Shown here: positions 43,364 to 53,076 of the stretch, piece by piece
How the letters are laid out: every line of letters starts with the position of its first letter
How positions within the stretch are numbered: position 1 is the first letter of the stretch
Source of the DNA: Limnohabitans sp.
Lineage (GTDB): Bacteria; Pseudomonadota; Gammaproteobacteria; Burkholderiales; Burkholderiaceae_C
Length of the DNA stretch: 64,000 bases
Assembly: GCA_024642215.1 (NCBI GenBank)
Contig: JAHEBO010000001.1
Coordinates: 1-64,000, forward strand
Reading direction: 5' to 3'
Notes under the pieces: model-generated
The model's input: the letters and a program-made list of their open reading frames with translations, nothing else
Database searches by the model: none
Told to the model about the DNA's origin: nothing
Program-made: the position numbers and the translations under genes

Positions 43364-44821
43364 ATGAGTCAAGTCGAACAATTCATCCAAGACCATCAGC
43401 TCAATGCCATGCGAATTGGCGGCAAAAAGGTGGGTGCAGGCCGCGATCGTTTCATTGAAGTGTTCAACCCTTATACCGAACAACGCATCGGTACGGTACC
43501 CAAAGCGACCTTGGAAGAAGTGCGCGAGGCGTATGCCTTGGCGCATGCTTACAAACCCAAGCTGTCACGTTTTGACCGCGCGGCTATTTTGAACAAGGCC
43601 GCTGCATTGGTACGCGACCAATTGGACGACATTGCCAACCTGATTTCTGCTGAAGCAGGTTTGTGCCTAAAAGATGCGGTGTATGAGGCGGGTCGTGTCA
43701 GCGATGTGTTGCTGTTTGGCGCGCAAGAAGTTCTCAAAGACGATGGGCAAATTTTCAGCTGCGATTTAACGCACCATGGCAAACAGCGCCGTGTTTACAC
43801 GCAGCGTGCACCCTTGTTGGGGGTTATCACAGCCATCACGCCGTTTAACCATCCCATGAACCAAGTGGCCCACAAAGTGATTCCGAGTGTGGCCACCAAC
43901 AACCGCATGGTTTTAAAGCCCTCTGAGAAGGTGCCGTACTCTGCCATTTACTTTGCAGACTTGCTGTACGAGGCTGGCTTGCCCCCCGAGATGCTCAGTG
44001 TCATCACGGGCGACCCTCGTGAAATTGCCGATGAAATGCTCACACACCCTGCGGTGGATTTGATCACCTTCACGGGTGGTGTGGCCATTGGCAAATACAT
44101 TGCTGACAAAGCCGGCTACCGACGCATCGTGTTGGAGTTGGGAGGCAACGATCCGCTCATCGTGATGGAAGATGCCGACTTGGAAGAGGCTTCCAATTTG
44201 GCCGTTCAAGGTTCGTACAAAAATTCGGGCCAACGATGCACTGCGGTCAAACGCATGCTGGTGCACCAAGCGGTTGCCCAAGACTTTACCGATTTGGTGG
44301 TGCAAAAAACCAAGGCCTGGTCTTATGGTGATCCTTCCGACAAAGACAACTTGATGGGCACCGTGATCGACGAAGCCGCTGCCAAGTTCTTTGAGTCCCG
44401 TGTGAACGATGCCATTGCCAAGGGTGCCCGTTTGCTGGTGGGCAATCAGCGCCGAGGCGCTTTGTACTCGCCCACTGTGGTGGACCAGGTTAGTCCTGAG
44501 ATGCTGCTGGTGAAAGAAGAAACCTTCGGCCCTGTGTCACCCATTATTCAATTCAAAAACATCGATGAAGCCATTCAAATTGCCAACGGCACGGTCTATG
44601 GTTTGTCGAGTGGTGTGTGCACCAACCGCATGGATTACATCGTTCGCTTTGTGAACGAGTTGCAAATGGGCAGCGTCAACGTTCGCGAAGTACCTGGCTA
44701 CCGTTTAGAGCTCACTCCTTTTGGTGGCATCAAAGATTCTGGTTTGGGCTACAAAGAAGGCGTACAGGAAGCCATGAAGAGCTTTACCAACATCAAAACC
44801 TATTCAATGCCCTGGGCTTGA
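43364..44821 (+). CDS. phnY: Phosphonoacetaldehyde dehydrogenase
   Basis: 485 residues of the aldehyde dehydrogenase fold: catalytic Cys in NSGQRCTAVKRM, Glu in VLELGGNDPLI, cofactor segment FTGGVAIGKY. It oxidises the product of PhnW to phosphonoacetate, the PhnA substrate. Tight linkage with phnA supports this specific role over other aldehyde dehydrogenases. It ends four bases before the Na/Pi transporter. Confidence 0.93.
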   Translation: MSQVEQFIQDHQLNAMRIGGKKVGAGRDRFIEVFNPYTEQRIGTVPKATLEEVREAYALAHAYKPKLSRFDRAAILNKAAALVRDQLDDIANLISAEAGLCLKDAVYEAGRVSDVLLFGAQEVLKDDGQIFSCDLTHHGKQRRVYTQRAPLLGVITAITPFNHPMNQVAHKVIPSVATNNRMVLKPSEKVPYSAIYFADLLYEAGLPPEMLSVITGDPREIADEMLTHPAVDLITFTGGVAIGKYIADKAGYRRIVLELGGNDPLIVMEDADLEEASNLAVQGSYKNSGQRCTAVKRMLVHQAVAQDFTDLVVQKTKAWSYGDPSDKDNLMGTVIDEAAAKFFESRVNDAIAKGARLLVGNQRRGALYSPTVVDQVSPEMLLVKEETFGPVSPIIQFKNIDEAIQIANGTVYGLSSGVCTNRMDYIVRFVNELQMGSVNVREVPGYRLELTPFGGIKDSGLGYKEGVQEAMKSFTNIKTYSMPWA

Positions 44822-44825
44822 AAAT

Positions 44826-46481
44826 ATGCACAACCTCCTGAACCTGCTGGCCGCCATTGCACTGTTGGTGTGGGGTACGCACACAGTGCGAACAGGCATC
44901 TTGCGAGTACTGGGCGCATCCTTGCGTGAGTTGCTGGCCAGTGGTGTGAAGAAGCCGGTCTGGGCGTTTGTGTCGGGTGTGGGTGTTAGCAGCTTGTTGC
45001 AATCGAGTACCGCGACTTGCTTGATCGTGAGCTCATTTGTGGGGCAGGGCATCTTTTTAACCTCCACGGCTTTGGTCATGATGTTGGGGGCTGATGTCGG
45101 CACCAGCTTGATGGCCCTGATGTTCTCATTCGATTTGAGCTGGCTCTCGCCGTTGTTGATTGTGGTGGGCGTGGCTGTGTTTGTGGCAAATCAAAACAAC
45201 ACATGGGGTCGATGGGGGCGTGTGGCCATCGGCTTGGGTTTGATGACATTGGCTTTGCACCTGATTGTGGAAGCCACACGACCCATCACCCAGTCGAATG
45301 GCATGCATGTGCTGCTCAGTGTGCTGCCCAATGATCCCGTGATTTTGATTCTCATTGGTGCGTTGTTGACCGTCATTTCCTACTCCAGCTTGGCCATGGT
45401 GTTGTTAACGGCCACGTTGTGTCAAACGCAAGTGGTGTCCTTGCCGATGGCTTTGGGATTGGTGCTGGGTGCCAATTTGGGCAGTGGCTTGCTGGCCTTC
45501 TTGACCATGTCCAAATCGGCGCCTGATGTGCGGCGAGTTCCCATGGGCAATTTGATGTTCAAGGCCCTTGGTTGTGCGCTGGCTGTACCTTTCTTGGGCT
45601 TTTACATTCCCGCTGCAGACGACCTTCAAGCTTTGGGCTTTGATGCTGTGGTGAGTTTTCATTTCTTGTTCAATGTATTGCTCTCGCTCTCGATGGTGAT
45701 GTTCACAGGCCCATTGGGTGAATGGTTAACGCGATATTTGCCAGCCAACAAGGTGGACGGCAGCAAAGTACAGCCAAAGTATTTAGATCCCACAGCACTC
45801 AGCACACCTTCGTTGGCCATTGCGTGTGCTGCGCGAGAGGCCTTGCACCAAGCCGATGTGGTGGAGACCATGTTGCGCGGCATTGTGCCGGTGATACAAA
45901 ACGACGATTCCGAATTGGCCGCCAGGTTGCGTGAAATGGACGATGGGGTCGATGATTTGTATTCCGCCATCAAGTTTTACTTGACGCAAATTTCGCGCGA
46001 GGCCTTGTCTCAAAGAGAAGGCCAGCGTTGGGCTGACATCATGTCATTTGCCATTAACATGGAGCAGGTCGGCGACATCATTGAGCGTGTGCTGCAAGAC
46101 ATTGAAGATAAAAAAATTGCCAAAGGCCGGAAGTTTTCGGAAGCGGGTTTTTCTGAAATTGAAGATTTACACCAACGCTTGGTGGCCAATCTGCAATTGG
46201 GCATGAGTGTATTTTTGGACGGTGGTGTGCGCAACGCCCAAACGCTGCTTGAACAAAAAGTTCAGTTTCGGAATTTGGAACATGAATACGCCAGCCGCCA
46301 TTTGGCGCGCTTGCAAGAAAACACCCCGCAAAGCATTGGCACCAGTTCTTTGCACATCGATTTGATCAGCGATTTGAAGCGCATCAATTCGCACATCTGC
46401 TCGATCGCTTACCCCATTTTGGAGCAGGCAGGGGCGTTGACCAGTACACGCCTGAAGCAGCCAGACCTCTTGTCTGACTGA
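44826..46481 (+). CDS. Na/Pi cotransporter family protein (NptA-like) with PhoU-like domain
   Basis: 551 residues. The QSSTAT motif (SLLQSSTATCLIVSS) and its second repeat copy in the membrane half identify the Na/Pi II family; the C-terminal third is a soluble PhoU-like helical region. In a phosphonate operon it may export or balance the phosphate released by PhnA. Direction of transport cannot be read. Confidence 0.87.
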   Translation: MHNLLNLLAAIALLVWGTHTVRTGILRVLGASLRELLASGVKKPVWAFVSGVGVSSLLQSSTATCLIVSSFVGQGIFLTSTALVMMLGADVGTSLMALMFSFDLSWLSPLLIVVGVAVFVANQNNTWGRWGRVAIGLGLMTLALHLIVEATRPITQSNGMHVLLSVLPNDPVILILIGALLTVISYSSLAMVLLTATLCQTQVVSLPMALGLVLGANLGSGLLAFLTMSKSAPDVRRVPMGNLMFKALGCALAVPFLGFYIPAADDLQALGFDAVVSFHFLFNVLLSLSMVMFTGPLGEWLTRYLPANKVDGSKVQPKYLDPTALSTPSLAIACAAREALHQADVVETMLRGIVPVIQNDDSELAARLREMDDGVDDLYSAIKFYLTQISREALSQREGQRWADIMSFAINMEQVGDIIERVLQDIEDKKIAKGRKFSEAGFSEIEDLHQRLVANLQLGMSVFLDGGVRNAQTLLEQKVQFRNLEHEYASRHLARLQENTPQSIGTSSLHIDLISDLKRINSHICSIAYPILEQAGALTSTRLKQPDLLSD

Positions 46482-46513
46482 TTCCCTAATCATCACATCA
46501 GTCCAGGACGCAC

Positions 46514-47065
46514 ATGGCTCTAAGCTTAGACGACATAGAAAAATTGTTTGAACAAAAGGGCCATGAGCAATACACCGGCGAGCCCGTGACCATGTTGCAG
46601 CATGCCTTGCAATCAGGCTATTTGGGCGAACAAGAGGGTGCCAGCGATGAGCTGGTTACCGCTGCCTTTCTGCATGATTTGGGGCATTTGCTGCACGACC
46701 TGGGCGAGACGCCCAGCTTGCATGGCGTAGACGATGTGCATCAGTACCGAGTGGTGCCATTTTTGCGGGGCTTATTTTCAGATGCCGTCATTGACGCCAT
46801 TCAGAGACACGTCGATGCCAAGCGCTATTTGTGCGCAGTGCGTCCAGCTTATTACGAAGGCCTGTCAGAGGATTCCAAGCGCAGTTTGAAACTGCAGGGT
46901 GGCATTTTTTCAAATGAAGAGGCTGACAGGTTCATCGCTGAACCAAGTGCACCGGATGCTGTGCGTTTGCGATTGTGGGACGATTTGGCAAAGCAACCTA
47001 CACTTGAAACACCAGGCCTTTCTCACTACATGCAAATCGCAAGACGCTGCGCATTGAAGGCATAA
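46514..47065 (+). CDS. PhnZ-like HD-domain diiron oxygenase
   Basis: 183 residues. Residues matching the PhnZ dioxygenase are all in place: metal ligands His30, His54, Asp55, His76, His99 and Asp156, and the substrate-gating Tyr20 and Glu23. PhnZ cleaves 2-amino-1-hydroxyethylphosphonate to glycine and phosphate. Its usual partner, the 2-oxoglutarate hydroxylase that makes that substrate, is not in this window, so this may use hydroxy-AEP from the environment or a different substrate. It lies inside the phn operon. Confidence 0.82.
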   Translation: MALSLDDIEKLFEQKGHEQYTGEPVTMLQHALQSGYLGEQEGASDELVTAAFLHDLGHLLHDLGETPSLHGVDDVHQYRVVPFLRGLFSDAVIDAIQRHVDAKRYLCAVRPAYYEGLSEDSKRSLKLQGGIFSNEEADRFIAEPSAPDAVRLRLWDDLAKQPTLETPGLSHYMQIARRCALKA

Positions 47066-47072
47066 CCGGGCC

Positions 47073-47909
47073 ATGACCTGGTCTGTTTTGTTCATTGTAT
47101 TGTTGGGTGCATTGCTGCATGCCAGCTGGAATGCGTTGGTCAAGTCGAGCACTGACAAAACCTTGGACACTGCGCTGATCCATGTGCTGTGTTCTGTTTT
47201 GGCCATGCCCGTGTGCTGGTATGTGGGGCCACCACCGCCTGAATCTTGGCCCTATATTTTGGGGTCTTTGGTGGTGCATGTCGGGTATTACTTTGCTTTG
47301 GCGGGGGCCTACAAGCATGGTGATTTAGGCCTGACTTACCCCTTGATGCGAGGCACCGCGCCTATGTTGGTGGCCATTGCTTCCTTTAGCTTAATGGGTG
47401 AAGCCTTGTCGTCTTTGGCATGGTTGGGAGTTGCGTGCATTTGCGGGGGCGTTTTGCTGCTGGGCTTTACCAAGGCGTGGTGGTCGCATCGCAAAGCCAT
47501 CCTGTTTGCGCTCAGTAATGCGGTGTTGATTGCCATCTACACCGTGATCGATGCCAAAGGTGCACGCAATTCTGGTCATGTGGCGCAGTACATCAGCATG
47601 TTGTTTGTGCTCGATGGTTGGCCCTTCGCCGTCTTGGTATTTGTTCAACGCAAAGGCCAAGTTTGGCCCTATGTGCGCACGCGTTGGCCGGTGGCCATGG
47701 GCGGTGCTTGTGCATCGATTGGCTCTTATGCCATTGCCTTGTGGGCCATGACGGTGGCGCCGGTTGCCATGGTGGCGGCACTGCGTGAAACCTCGGTTTT
47801 CTTTGCGGCACTCATTGGCGCTTGGTTCTTGAAAGAGGTTTGGACGCGTCAGAGAATTGCCGGCACTGTCGCCATTTTGTCTGGGGTGGCCGCACTTCGT
47901 TTGGGTTAA
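47073..47909 (+). CDS. EamA/DMT-family membrane transporter linked to phosphonate genes
   Basis: 278 residues, about ten hydrophobic segments with two EamA-type repeats (WNALVKSSTDKTLDTA near the start, YPLMRGTAPMLVAIASF in the middle). A distinctive DMT member is often found in phosphonate utilisation loci of Burkholderiales, and this gene matches that setting. It may export a toxic intermediate or amino acid. It starts seven bases after the HD gene. Confidence 0.82.
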   Translation: MTWSVLFIVLLGALLHASWNALVKSSTDKTLDTALIHVLCSVLAMPVCWYVGPPPPESWPYILGSLVVHVGYYFALAGAYKHGDLGLTYPLMRGTAPMLVAIASFSLMGEALSSLAWLGVACICGGVLLLGFTKAWWSHRKAILFALSNAVLIAIYTVIDAKGARNSGHVAQYISMLFVLDGWPFAVLVFVQRKGQVWPYVRTRWPVAMGGACASIGSYAIALWAMTVAPVAMVAALRETSVFFAALIGAWFLKEVWTRQRIAGTVAILSGVAALRLG

Positions 47910-47926
47910 TTCAATCAGGATTCATC

Positions 47927-50344
47927 ATGGCAACACAACAGTTTCCAACGCAAGCCAAAATTGTGATTGTGGGCGGCGGCATCGCCGGTTGCTCGGTGGC
48001 CTATCACTTGGCCAAGCTGGGACAGACCGATGTGGTTTTACTGGAGCAAGGTAAGTTAACCAGCGGCACCACTTGGCATGCCGCAGGTTTGGTGGGGCAA
48101 ATGCGTCCCAACCGCAACATGACGCGCATGAGCAAATACGGCATTGAACTTTATTCAACGCTGGAAGCTGAAACGGGTTTGGCCACCGGTTGGAAACAAT
48201 GCGGCAGTGTCAACGTGGCACGCACACCCGAGCGCATGAAAGTTTTGCGCAAACAAATTGCCTTGGCCCGCAGCTTTGGTGTGGAAGTTCATGAAATCAC
48301 GCCTCAAGAAGTCGGAGAGCGTGCGCCCTTGTTACGCACCGATGACTTGGTGGGCGGCATTTGGATTCCTGGCGATGGCAAGGCCAATCCGGCAGACTTG
48401 TGCATGTCTTTGGCCAAAGGTGCACGCCAGAAGGGCGTGAAAATATTTGAAGACATTGAAGTGACGGGTGTTGACTTGCACGAAGGCCGTGTCAAAGGCG
48501 TCAAAACCAAACAGGGCGACATTCAGTGTGACATCTTGGTCAACTGCGCCGGTCAATGGGCACGTCAATTTGGTCTATTGGCGGGTGTCAATGTGCCTTT
48601 GTATTCAGCCGAACATTTCTACATCGTCACTGACAAGATCGAGGGAATCCACCCCATGTGGCCCGTGGTACGCGACCCGGATGGCTACATTTATTACAAA
48701 GAAGAAGTGGGTGGTTTGGTGATGGGGGGCTTTGAGCCTGTGGCCAAACCCTGGAATGTGCATCCCATTCCTTCCACCTTCCAATTTGAATTGTTGGGCG
48801 AAGATTGGGACCAGTTTGAAATCTTGATGGAAAACGCCATTCAACGCACGCCTTGTCTAGAAACAGCCAAGGTCAAAATGCTATTGAATGGTCCCGAAAG
48901 TTTCACGCCCGACGGCAATTTTATTTTGGGTGAAGCACCTGAAGTCCGTAATTATTTTGTCTGTGCTGGATTCAATTCAGCTGGCATTGCCAATTCGGGT
49001 GGCGCGGGTCGCTTGATGGCCGAATGGATTGTGGGCGGCGAGCCCAGCGTTGATTTATGGGATGTGGATGTGCGGCGTTTTGGTTCCTTCACAGGCAACC
49101 GAAAAGCGCTTTCCGAGAGAACTGCAGAAACATTGGGCTTGCACTATGCCATGCGCTGGCCCCGTCAAGAATTGCAAACGGTACGGCCTTTGCGTTGCTC
49201 GCCACTCTATGACATCTTGGCGGCGAAGGGTGCAGAATTTGGCAGCAAAAATGGATGGGAGCGAGTCAACTACTTCAGGCCTGCTGGCGCTGCGCCTGCG
49301 CGTGACACCCTGGACACCCCCGACTGGTTGCCATGGATGCAAGCCGAGCAGAAAGCCACGCGCGAAGCCGTGGCGCTCTATGATCAAAGTTCATTCTCGA
49401 AGTTGTGGGTGAACGGACCAGACGCGCTGAATTTCTTGCAACACATGTGTGCCAATGAGATCGATGTGGCCATCGGCAAAATGGTCTACACACCTTTGCT
49501 CAATGACCGGGGTGGTTTTGAGAGTGACCTGACGGTGATTCGTTGGGCCACCGATCGATTCATGATCGTGACGGGTTCGGGCCAAACCACGCGCGACCTC
49601 GATTGGTTGCAACGCCATGTGTCTTCCGAGATGCGTGTCTCTGTCAACGATGTGTCGGCGCAGTATTGCGTGTTGTCTTTGATGGGGCCCCGTTCAGCTG
49701 AGTTGATGGCGCGTGTGTGCCCAGACGACTTGTCGCCACAGAGTTTGCCGTTTGCACACACCAGAGAGATTGATCTGGGCCATGCCAAAGTGCGCGCAGC
49801 GCGCATGAGCTATGTGGGTGGTCCAGGATACGAGCTGTACGTGCCAGTTGAAATGACGCGCCATGTGTATCTGACTTTGCAAGGTGCGGGTGCCGATTTG
49901 GGTTTGCGGGATGCCGGTTATTACGCACTGGATGCTTTGCGCATTGAACGCCAACGAAGAGCATGGGGCGCTGAAATGGGCCCCGATGAAACGCCCTTTG
50001 AGGCAGGCCTTTGGGCCGGTGTCAAATTGGACAAAACGACAGAATTCAAAGGTCAAAAGGCATTGCTCGCGCGCAAATCGCAAGCCCACTTGAGCCTCGA
50101 CAAAAAGCTGGTCAAAATTGTGGCCAAAGATCCGCAGCATTATTTGTGGGGTGGCGAGCCGTTGAATGTGAACGGTGAATTTGTCGGGGAAATTACATCG
50201 GCAGGGTGGGGTTATGAAGTTGGTGCCATGGTGGCCCTGGGTTACATCCGAGGTGATTGGGCACGCCAACCTATCGAACACTTGCAGGCCCAGGCCGAGC
50301 TGTGGGGCGTGCCCATCGATGTGGTGATTCATGAAGCCATCTAA
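47927..50344 (+). CDS. FAD-dependent oxidoreductase, dimethylglycine/sarcosine dehydrogenase-like (DAO-GcvT)
   Basis: 805 residues from the ATG at 47927. N-terminal FAD domain with VIVGGGIAGCSVAYHL; His51 in TTWHAAGLVG is the site of covalent FAD in dimethylglycine and sarcosine dehydrogenases. The C-terminal half holds GcvT folate-binding and GcvT-C domains (RDAGYYALDALRIERQRRAW in shorter segments; GQKALLARK). It would demethylate an N-methylated amine and pass the methyl to tetrahydrofolate. Position in the phn operon suggests N-methyl-AEP or glycine-related products as substrates, an inference. Confidence 0.85.
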   Translation: MATQQFPTQAKIVIVGGGIAGCSVAYHLAKLGQTDVVLLEQGKLTSGTTWHAAGLVGQMRPNRNMTRMSKYGIELYSTLEAETGLATGWKQCGSVNVARTPERMKVLRKQIALARSFGVEVHEITPQEVGERAPLLRTDDLVGGIWIPGDGKANPADLCMSLAKGARQKGVKIFEDIEVTGVDLHEGRVKGVKTKQGDIQCDILVNCAGQWARQFGLLAGVNVPLYSAEHFYIVTDKIEGIHPMWPVVRDPDGYIYYKEEVGGLVMGGFEPVAKPWNVHPIPSTFQFELLGEDWDQFEILMENAIQRTPCLETAKVKMLLNGPESFTPDGNFILGEAPEVRNYFVCAGFNSAGIANSGGAGRLMAEWIVGGEPSVDLWDVDVRRFGSFTGNRKALSERTAETLGLHYAMRWPRQELQTVRPLRCSPLYDILAAKGAEFGSKNGWERVNYFRPAGAAPARDTLDTPDWLPWMQAEQKATREAVALYDQSSFSKLWVNGPDALNFLQHMCANEIDVAIGKMVYTPLLNDRGGFESDLTVIRWATDRFMIVTGSGQTTRDLDWLQRHVSSEMRVSVNDVSAQYCVLSLMGPRSAELMARVCPDDLSPQSLPFAHTREIDLGHAKVRAARMSYVGGPGYELYVPVEMTRHVYLTLQGAGADLGLRDAGYYALDALRIERQRRAWGAEMGPDETPFEAGLWAGVKLDKTTEFKGQKALLARKSQAHLSLDKKLVKIVAKDPQHYLWGGEPLNVNGEFVGEITSAGWGYEVGAMVALGYIRGDWARQPIEHLQAQAELWGVPIDVVIHEAI

Positions 50345-50407
50345 AGGCTGCTGCAGACAGGCATAATTTGGGCTGTGCCCCGTGCATGTCTGGGCGTAGG
50401 AATATGA

Positions 50408-51253
50408 ATGACTTTATTGGCTATTTTGTTGGGCACCCTGGCTGCGGGCATTGGCAGCGTGTGGCTGGCGGCTTGGCTTAGCTTTGGCATTGTGAGCCGC
50501 TATACGCAGCACATGCTCAGTTTGGCGGCTGGCGCTTTGCTCGCCACGGCCTTTTTGCACCTGTTGCCTGAGGCCTTTGAGGCTGGCGTTGAACCCCACA
50601 ACCTGTTTGTCACGTTGCTGTTTGGTTTGCTGTTTTTCTTCTTGCTAGACAAAGCCGAGTTGTGGCACCACGGACATGAGCACCACCATGGCGATGCGCA
50701 CCATGGTCATCAGGGTCACCATCACGACGATGCGCATGATCACGCGCATTCAGCCGACGCGTCACTCCATCACGACGCACATGCCAAACCGATGTCGGGT
50801 GGTTGGGCCATTCTGGCGGGCGACAGCGTGCATTGCTTTGGCGATGGTGTTCTGATCGCTTCTGCCTTCATGGTCGATTTGCGTTTGGGCATTGTGGCTG
50901 CATTGGCTGTGTTGGCGCACGAAGTGCCGCACCACATGGGCGATTTGGTGGTGTTGCGACAGGGCTCTGGTAGCCGGCAAACGGCTATTTTGAAAGTGAC
51001 TTTGGCGGGTGCCATCACCGCACTTGGCGGCATCATGGGCTATGCGCTGCTGGACCAACTTCACGGTATCTTGCCCTACATGCTGACGATGGCCAGCAGC
51101 AGTTTCATTTATGTGGCATTGGCCGACTTGATTCCACAATTGCAAAAACGCCTCAGCTCGCGCGAGACAGCCTCACAAATTGTTTGGCTCACTGCAGGTA
51201 TCGGCTTGGTCAGTGGCGTGAGCATGTTGGCGCATTCCTCAAGCCTTCACTGA
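50408..51253 (+). CDS. ZIP-family metal ion transporter
   Basis: 281 residues with eight membrane segments and a long His-rich loop (about 95-130) that would bind zinc or another divalent metal. The ZIP signature helix segments FGDGVLIASAF and AHEVPHHMGDLVVL carry the metal ligands. It probably brings Zn or Fe into the cytoplasm. The gap to the previous gene is 64 bases, so it may be the last gene of the operon; PhnA and the HD oxygenase both need metals. Confidence 0.88.
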   Translation: MTLLAILLGTLAAGIGSVWLAAWLSFGIVSRYTQHMLSLAAGALLATAFLHLLPEAFEAGVEPHNLFVTLLFGLLFFFLLDKAELWHHGHEHHHGDAHHGHQGHHHDDAHDHAHSADASLHHDAHAKPMSGGWAILAGDSVHCFGDGVLIASAFMVDLRLGIVAALAVLAHEVPHHMGDLVVLRQGSGSRQTAILKVTLAGAITALGGIMGYALLDQLHGILPYMLTMASSSFIYVALADLIPQLQKRLSSRETASQIVWLTAGIGLVSGVSMLAHSSSLH

Positions 51254-51296
51254 CACCCTGACATCGCCATGCTGCTTTTTGCTGCGCAGGATGGAT

Positions 51297-52154
51297 TCAG
51301 GACTTGGCGCAGGGCAGGCCAGGTGTGTTGCACCACTCGCTCCAGCTGCCTGGATACAAACGGGTCACGCCTAAGCCAGCCAATTCCATGGCCAAAATGT
51401 TGGGCACCGTACTGACGCCACTGCCGCAGTGATGCACTACCGTAGATGCCGGCCGGCCGGCCAAGAGTGTTTCAAATTCTGCGCGCAGCAGTTCCGGTGA
51501 TTTGAAAAATCCTTCGGCGGTAAGGTTTTCATTGAAGGGGCGGTTGAGGGCGCCAGGAATGTGGCCTGCAACGGGGTCAATGGGTTCCATTTCACCGCGA
51601 TAGCGCGCAGCACCACGGGCATCGATGACGGTGAGGTTTGCATGGCCTACTTGCGGCGCCAGCTGGGCGGTACTGACCCATTCGCGAAGTGCAGGCTTCA
51701 ATGCAAATGATGCAGTTGATTGCGTTGGCGCCGCAGCGCCTGATTCAACAGCACCGCCGGCTGCTTGCCAAGCTTGCAAACCACCGTCTAACACGGCCAC
51801 ACCGTCGTGACCCAACCATTTCAGCATCCACCACAAACGGCCGCAATAGTTGGCACCATTGCGGTCGTAGACCACGGCTTGCATGTCATTGGTGAAACCT
51901 AAACTGCCAAGCCACTCGGCAACAGTTTCCCGCGCAGGGAGTGGATGACGGCCACCATTCACGGCCGTTGTGCCGTGTGTACTGAGGTTGCGATCTAAAT
52001 GAGCTTGTTGCGACCCTTGAATGCGTACCGTTTCAAACATCACATCGGCCATTTCGGGTTTCATCAAATCGCAGCTGCAGTCAAACACCATGAAGGCTTG
52101 CCCAGAGCTTTGCAGGTCTTTGAGTTGTTGGACGGAAATGAGGGTGGTGAACAT
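51297..52154 (-). CDS. Two-domain sulfurtransferase (thiosulfate/3-mercaptopyruvate type)
   Basis: 285 residues from the ATG at 52154, which has GAAAGG nine bases upstream; an ATG nine bases earlier overlaps that site. Two rhodanese domains; the active-site Cys lies in VVHHCGSGVSTVPN of the second, inactive-like first domain contains VVYDRNGANYCGRLWWML. CGSGVS is the mercaptopyruvate-type loop (CGSGVT). It acts on 3-mercaptopyruvate or thiosulfate in the cytoplasm. It is apart from the main sulfur island. Confidence 0.9.
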   Translation of the reverse strand: MFTTLISVQQLKDLQSSGQAFMVFDCSCDLMKPEMADVMFETVRIQGSQQAHLDRNLSTHGTTAVNGGRHPLPARETVAEWLGSLGFTNDMQAVVYDRNGANYCGRLWWMLKWLGHDGVAVLDGGLQAWQAAGGAVESGAAAPTQSTASFALKPALREWVSTAQLAPQVGHANLTVIDARGAARYRGEMEPIDPVAGHIPGALNRPFNENLTAEGFFKSPELLRAEFETLLAGRPASTVVHHCGSGVSTVPNILAMELAGLGVTRLYPGSWSEWCNTPGLPCAKS

Positions 52155-52183
52155 CGGATGCATCCTTTCAGGGTCAATGGACT

Positions 52184-53071
52184 TTAATGGTCTTCAATGG
52201 GAATGTCTGTCGCGTTGCGCGCACGCAGTACAGTGGCGGCAATGGCACTGATCACAATCACACAAATGCCCGCCCAGCCAATCCATGGGATTTGGTCGCC
52301 AAACAAAAAAAGGCCAAACAGCGCAGAAAACACAATGCCTGAATATTGCAAATTGGCCACCACCATGGTGGCGCCGTCGTTGTAAGCGCGGGTCATGCAC
52401 CATTGGCCTAAAGCGGCCAAAATGCCCATGGGCAGCAGCAACCATGCTTGAGGCCAAACCCATTCGCTGGTACCCGTAAAGAGCATGCAGATGGCGCCTG
52501 TGACGGTGGCGCCCAAAGAGAAGTAAAACACCGTGCGCTCAACGGGCTCTCCTTCGCGTCCCAAGGCGGCAACTTGTAAATAGGCCATGGCGGCAATCAT
52601 CCCTGACGACACGCCCACCAAGCCTGCAAATATTTGGTTTTGTTCAAAGGTGGGGCGCAAAATCATGATCACACCCACAAAGCCCACCAGCACTGTGAGG
52701 GCCACTGGAATTTGTTGTTTGGCGTTTTGCAGGGACCCCGCCCAAATGGTGCTGCCCACCAAAAACGCCGCCACCCAAACACCGCTCATGTAGTTCAGTG
52801 TCATGGCGGTGGCCAATGGCAAATAAGCAATGGCATAAAACCATGCGGCTAAAGAAGTGACGCCCACCACGGAGCGCCACAGATGCATTTTGGGTACGGG
52901 CGTTTTGAGGGTGATGCCTTTGCGTTGGCAAGCAATGACCATGATCAAGGTGCCAATGGCACCGCGGTAGCAGACCAATTCAAAGGTGTTGAAATGCGTG
53001 GCTGCAAACTTGACGCACACACTCATGGTTGAGAAAAACAGCGAGGCCAGAACCATCCAGAGTGCTTGCAT
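52184..53071 (-). CDS. EamA/DMT-family transporter
   Basis: 295 residues with about ten hydrophobic segments and two EamA repeats (VCVKFAATHFNTFELVCYRG region and AYNDGATMVVANLQYSGIVFS in shorter segments). It belongs to the RhaT/EamA exporters; the substrate is not predictable. It ends 20 bases before the sulfurtransferase start and begins five bases after the Rieske gene stop, so the three leftward genes may be co-transcribed. Confidence 0.85.
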   Translation of the reverse strand: MQALWMVLASLFFSTMSVCVKFAATHFNTFELVCYRGAIGTLIMVIACQRKGITLKTPVPKMHLWRSVVGVTSLAAWFYAIAYLPLATAMTLNYMSGVWVAAFLVGSTIWAGSLQNAKQQIPVALTVLVGFVGVIMILRPTFEQNQIFAGLVGVSSGMIAAMAYLQVAALGREGEPVERTVFYFSLGATVTGAICMLFTGTSEWVWPQAWLLLPMGILAALGQWCMTRAYNDGATMVVANLQYSGIVFSALFGLFLFGDQIPWIGWAGICVIVISAIAATVLRARNATDIPIEDH

Positions 53072-53076
53072 GCGTG

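Noticed and set aside
49694-50332. 212-residue open frame on the minus strand over the DAO-GcvT gene
   Set aside because: Antisense to a well-conserved GcvT domain; no start signal.
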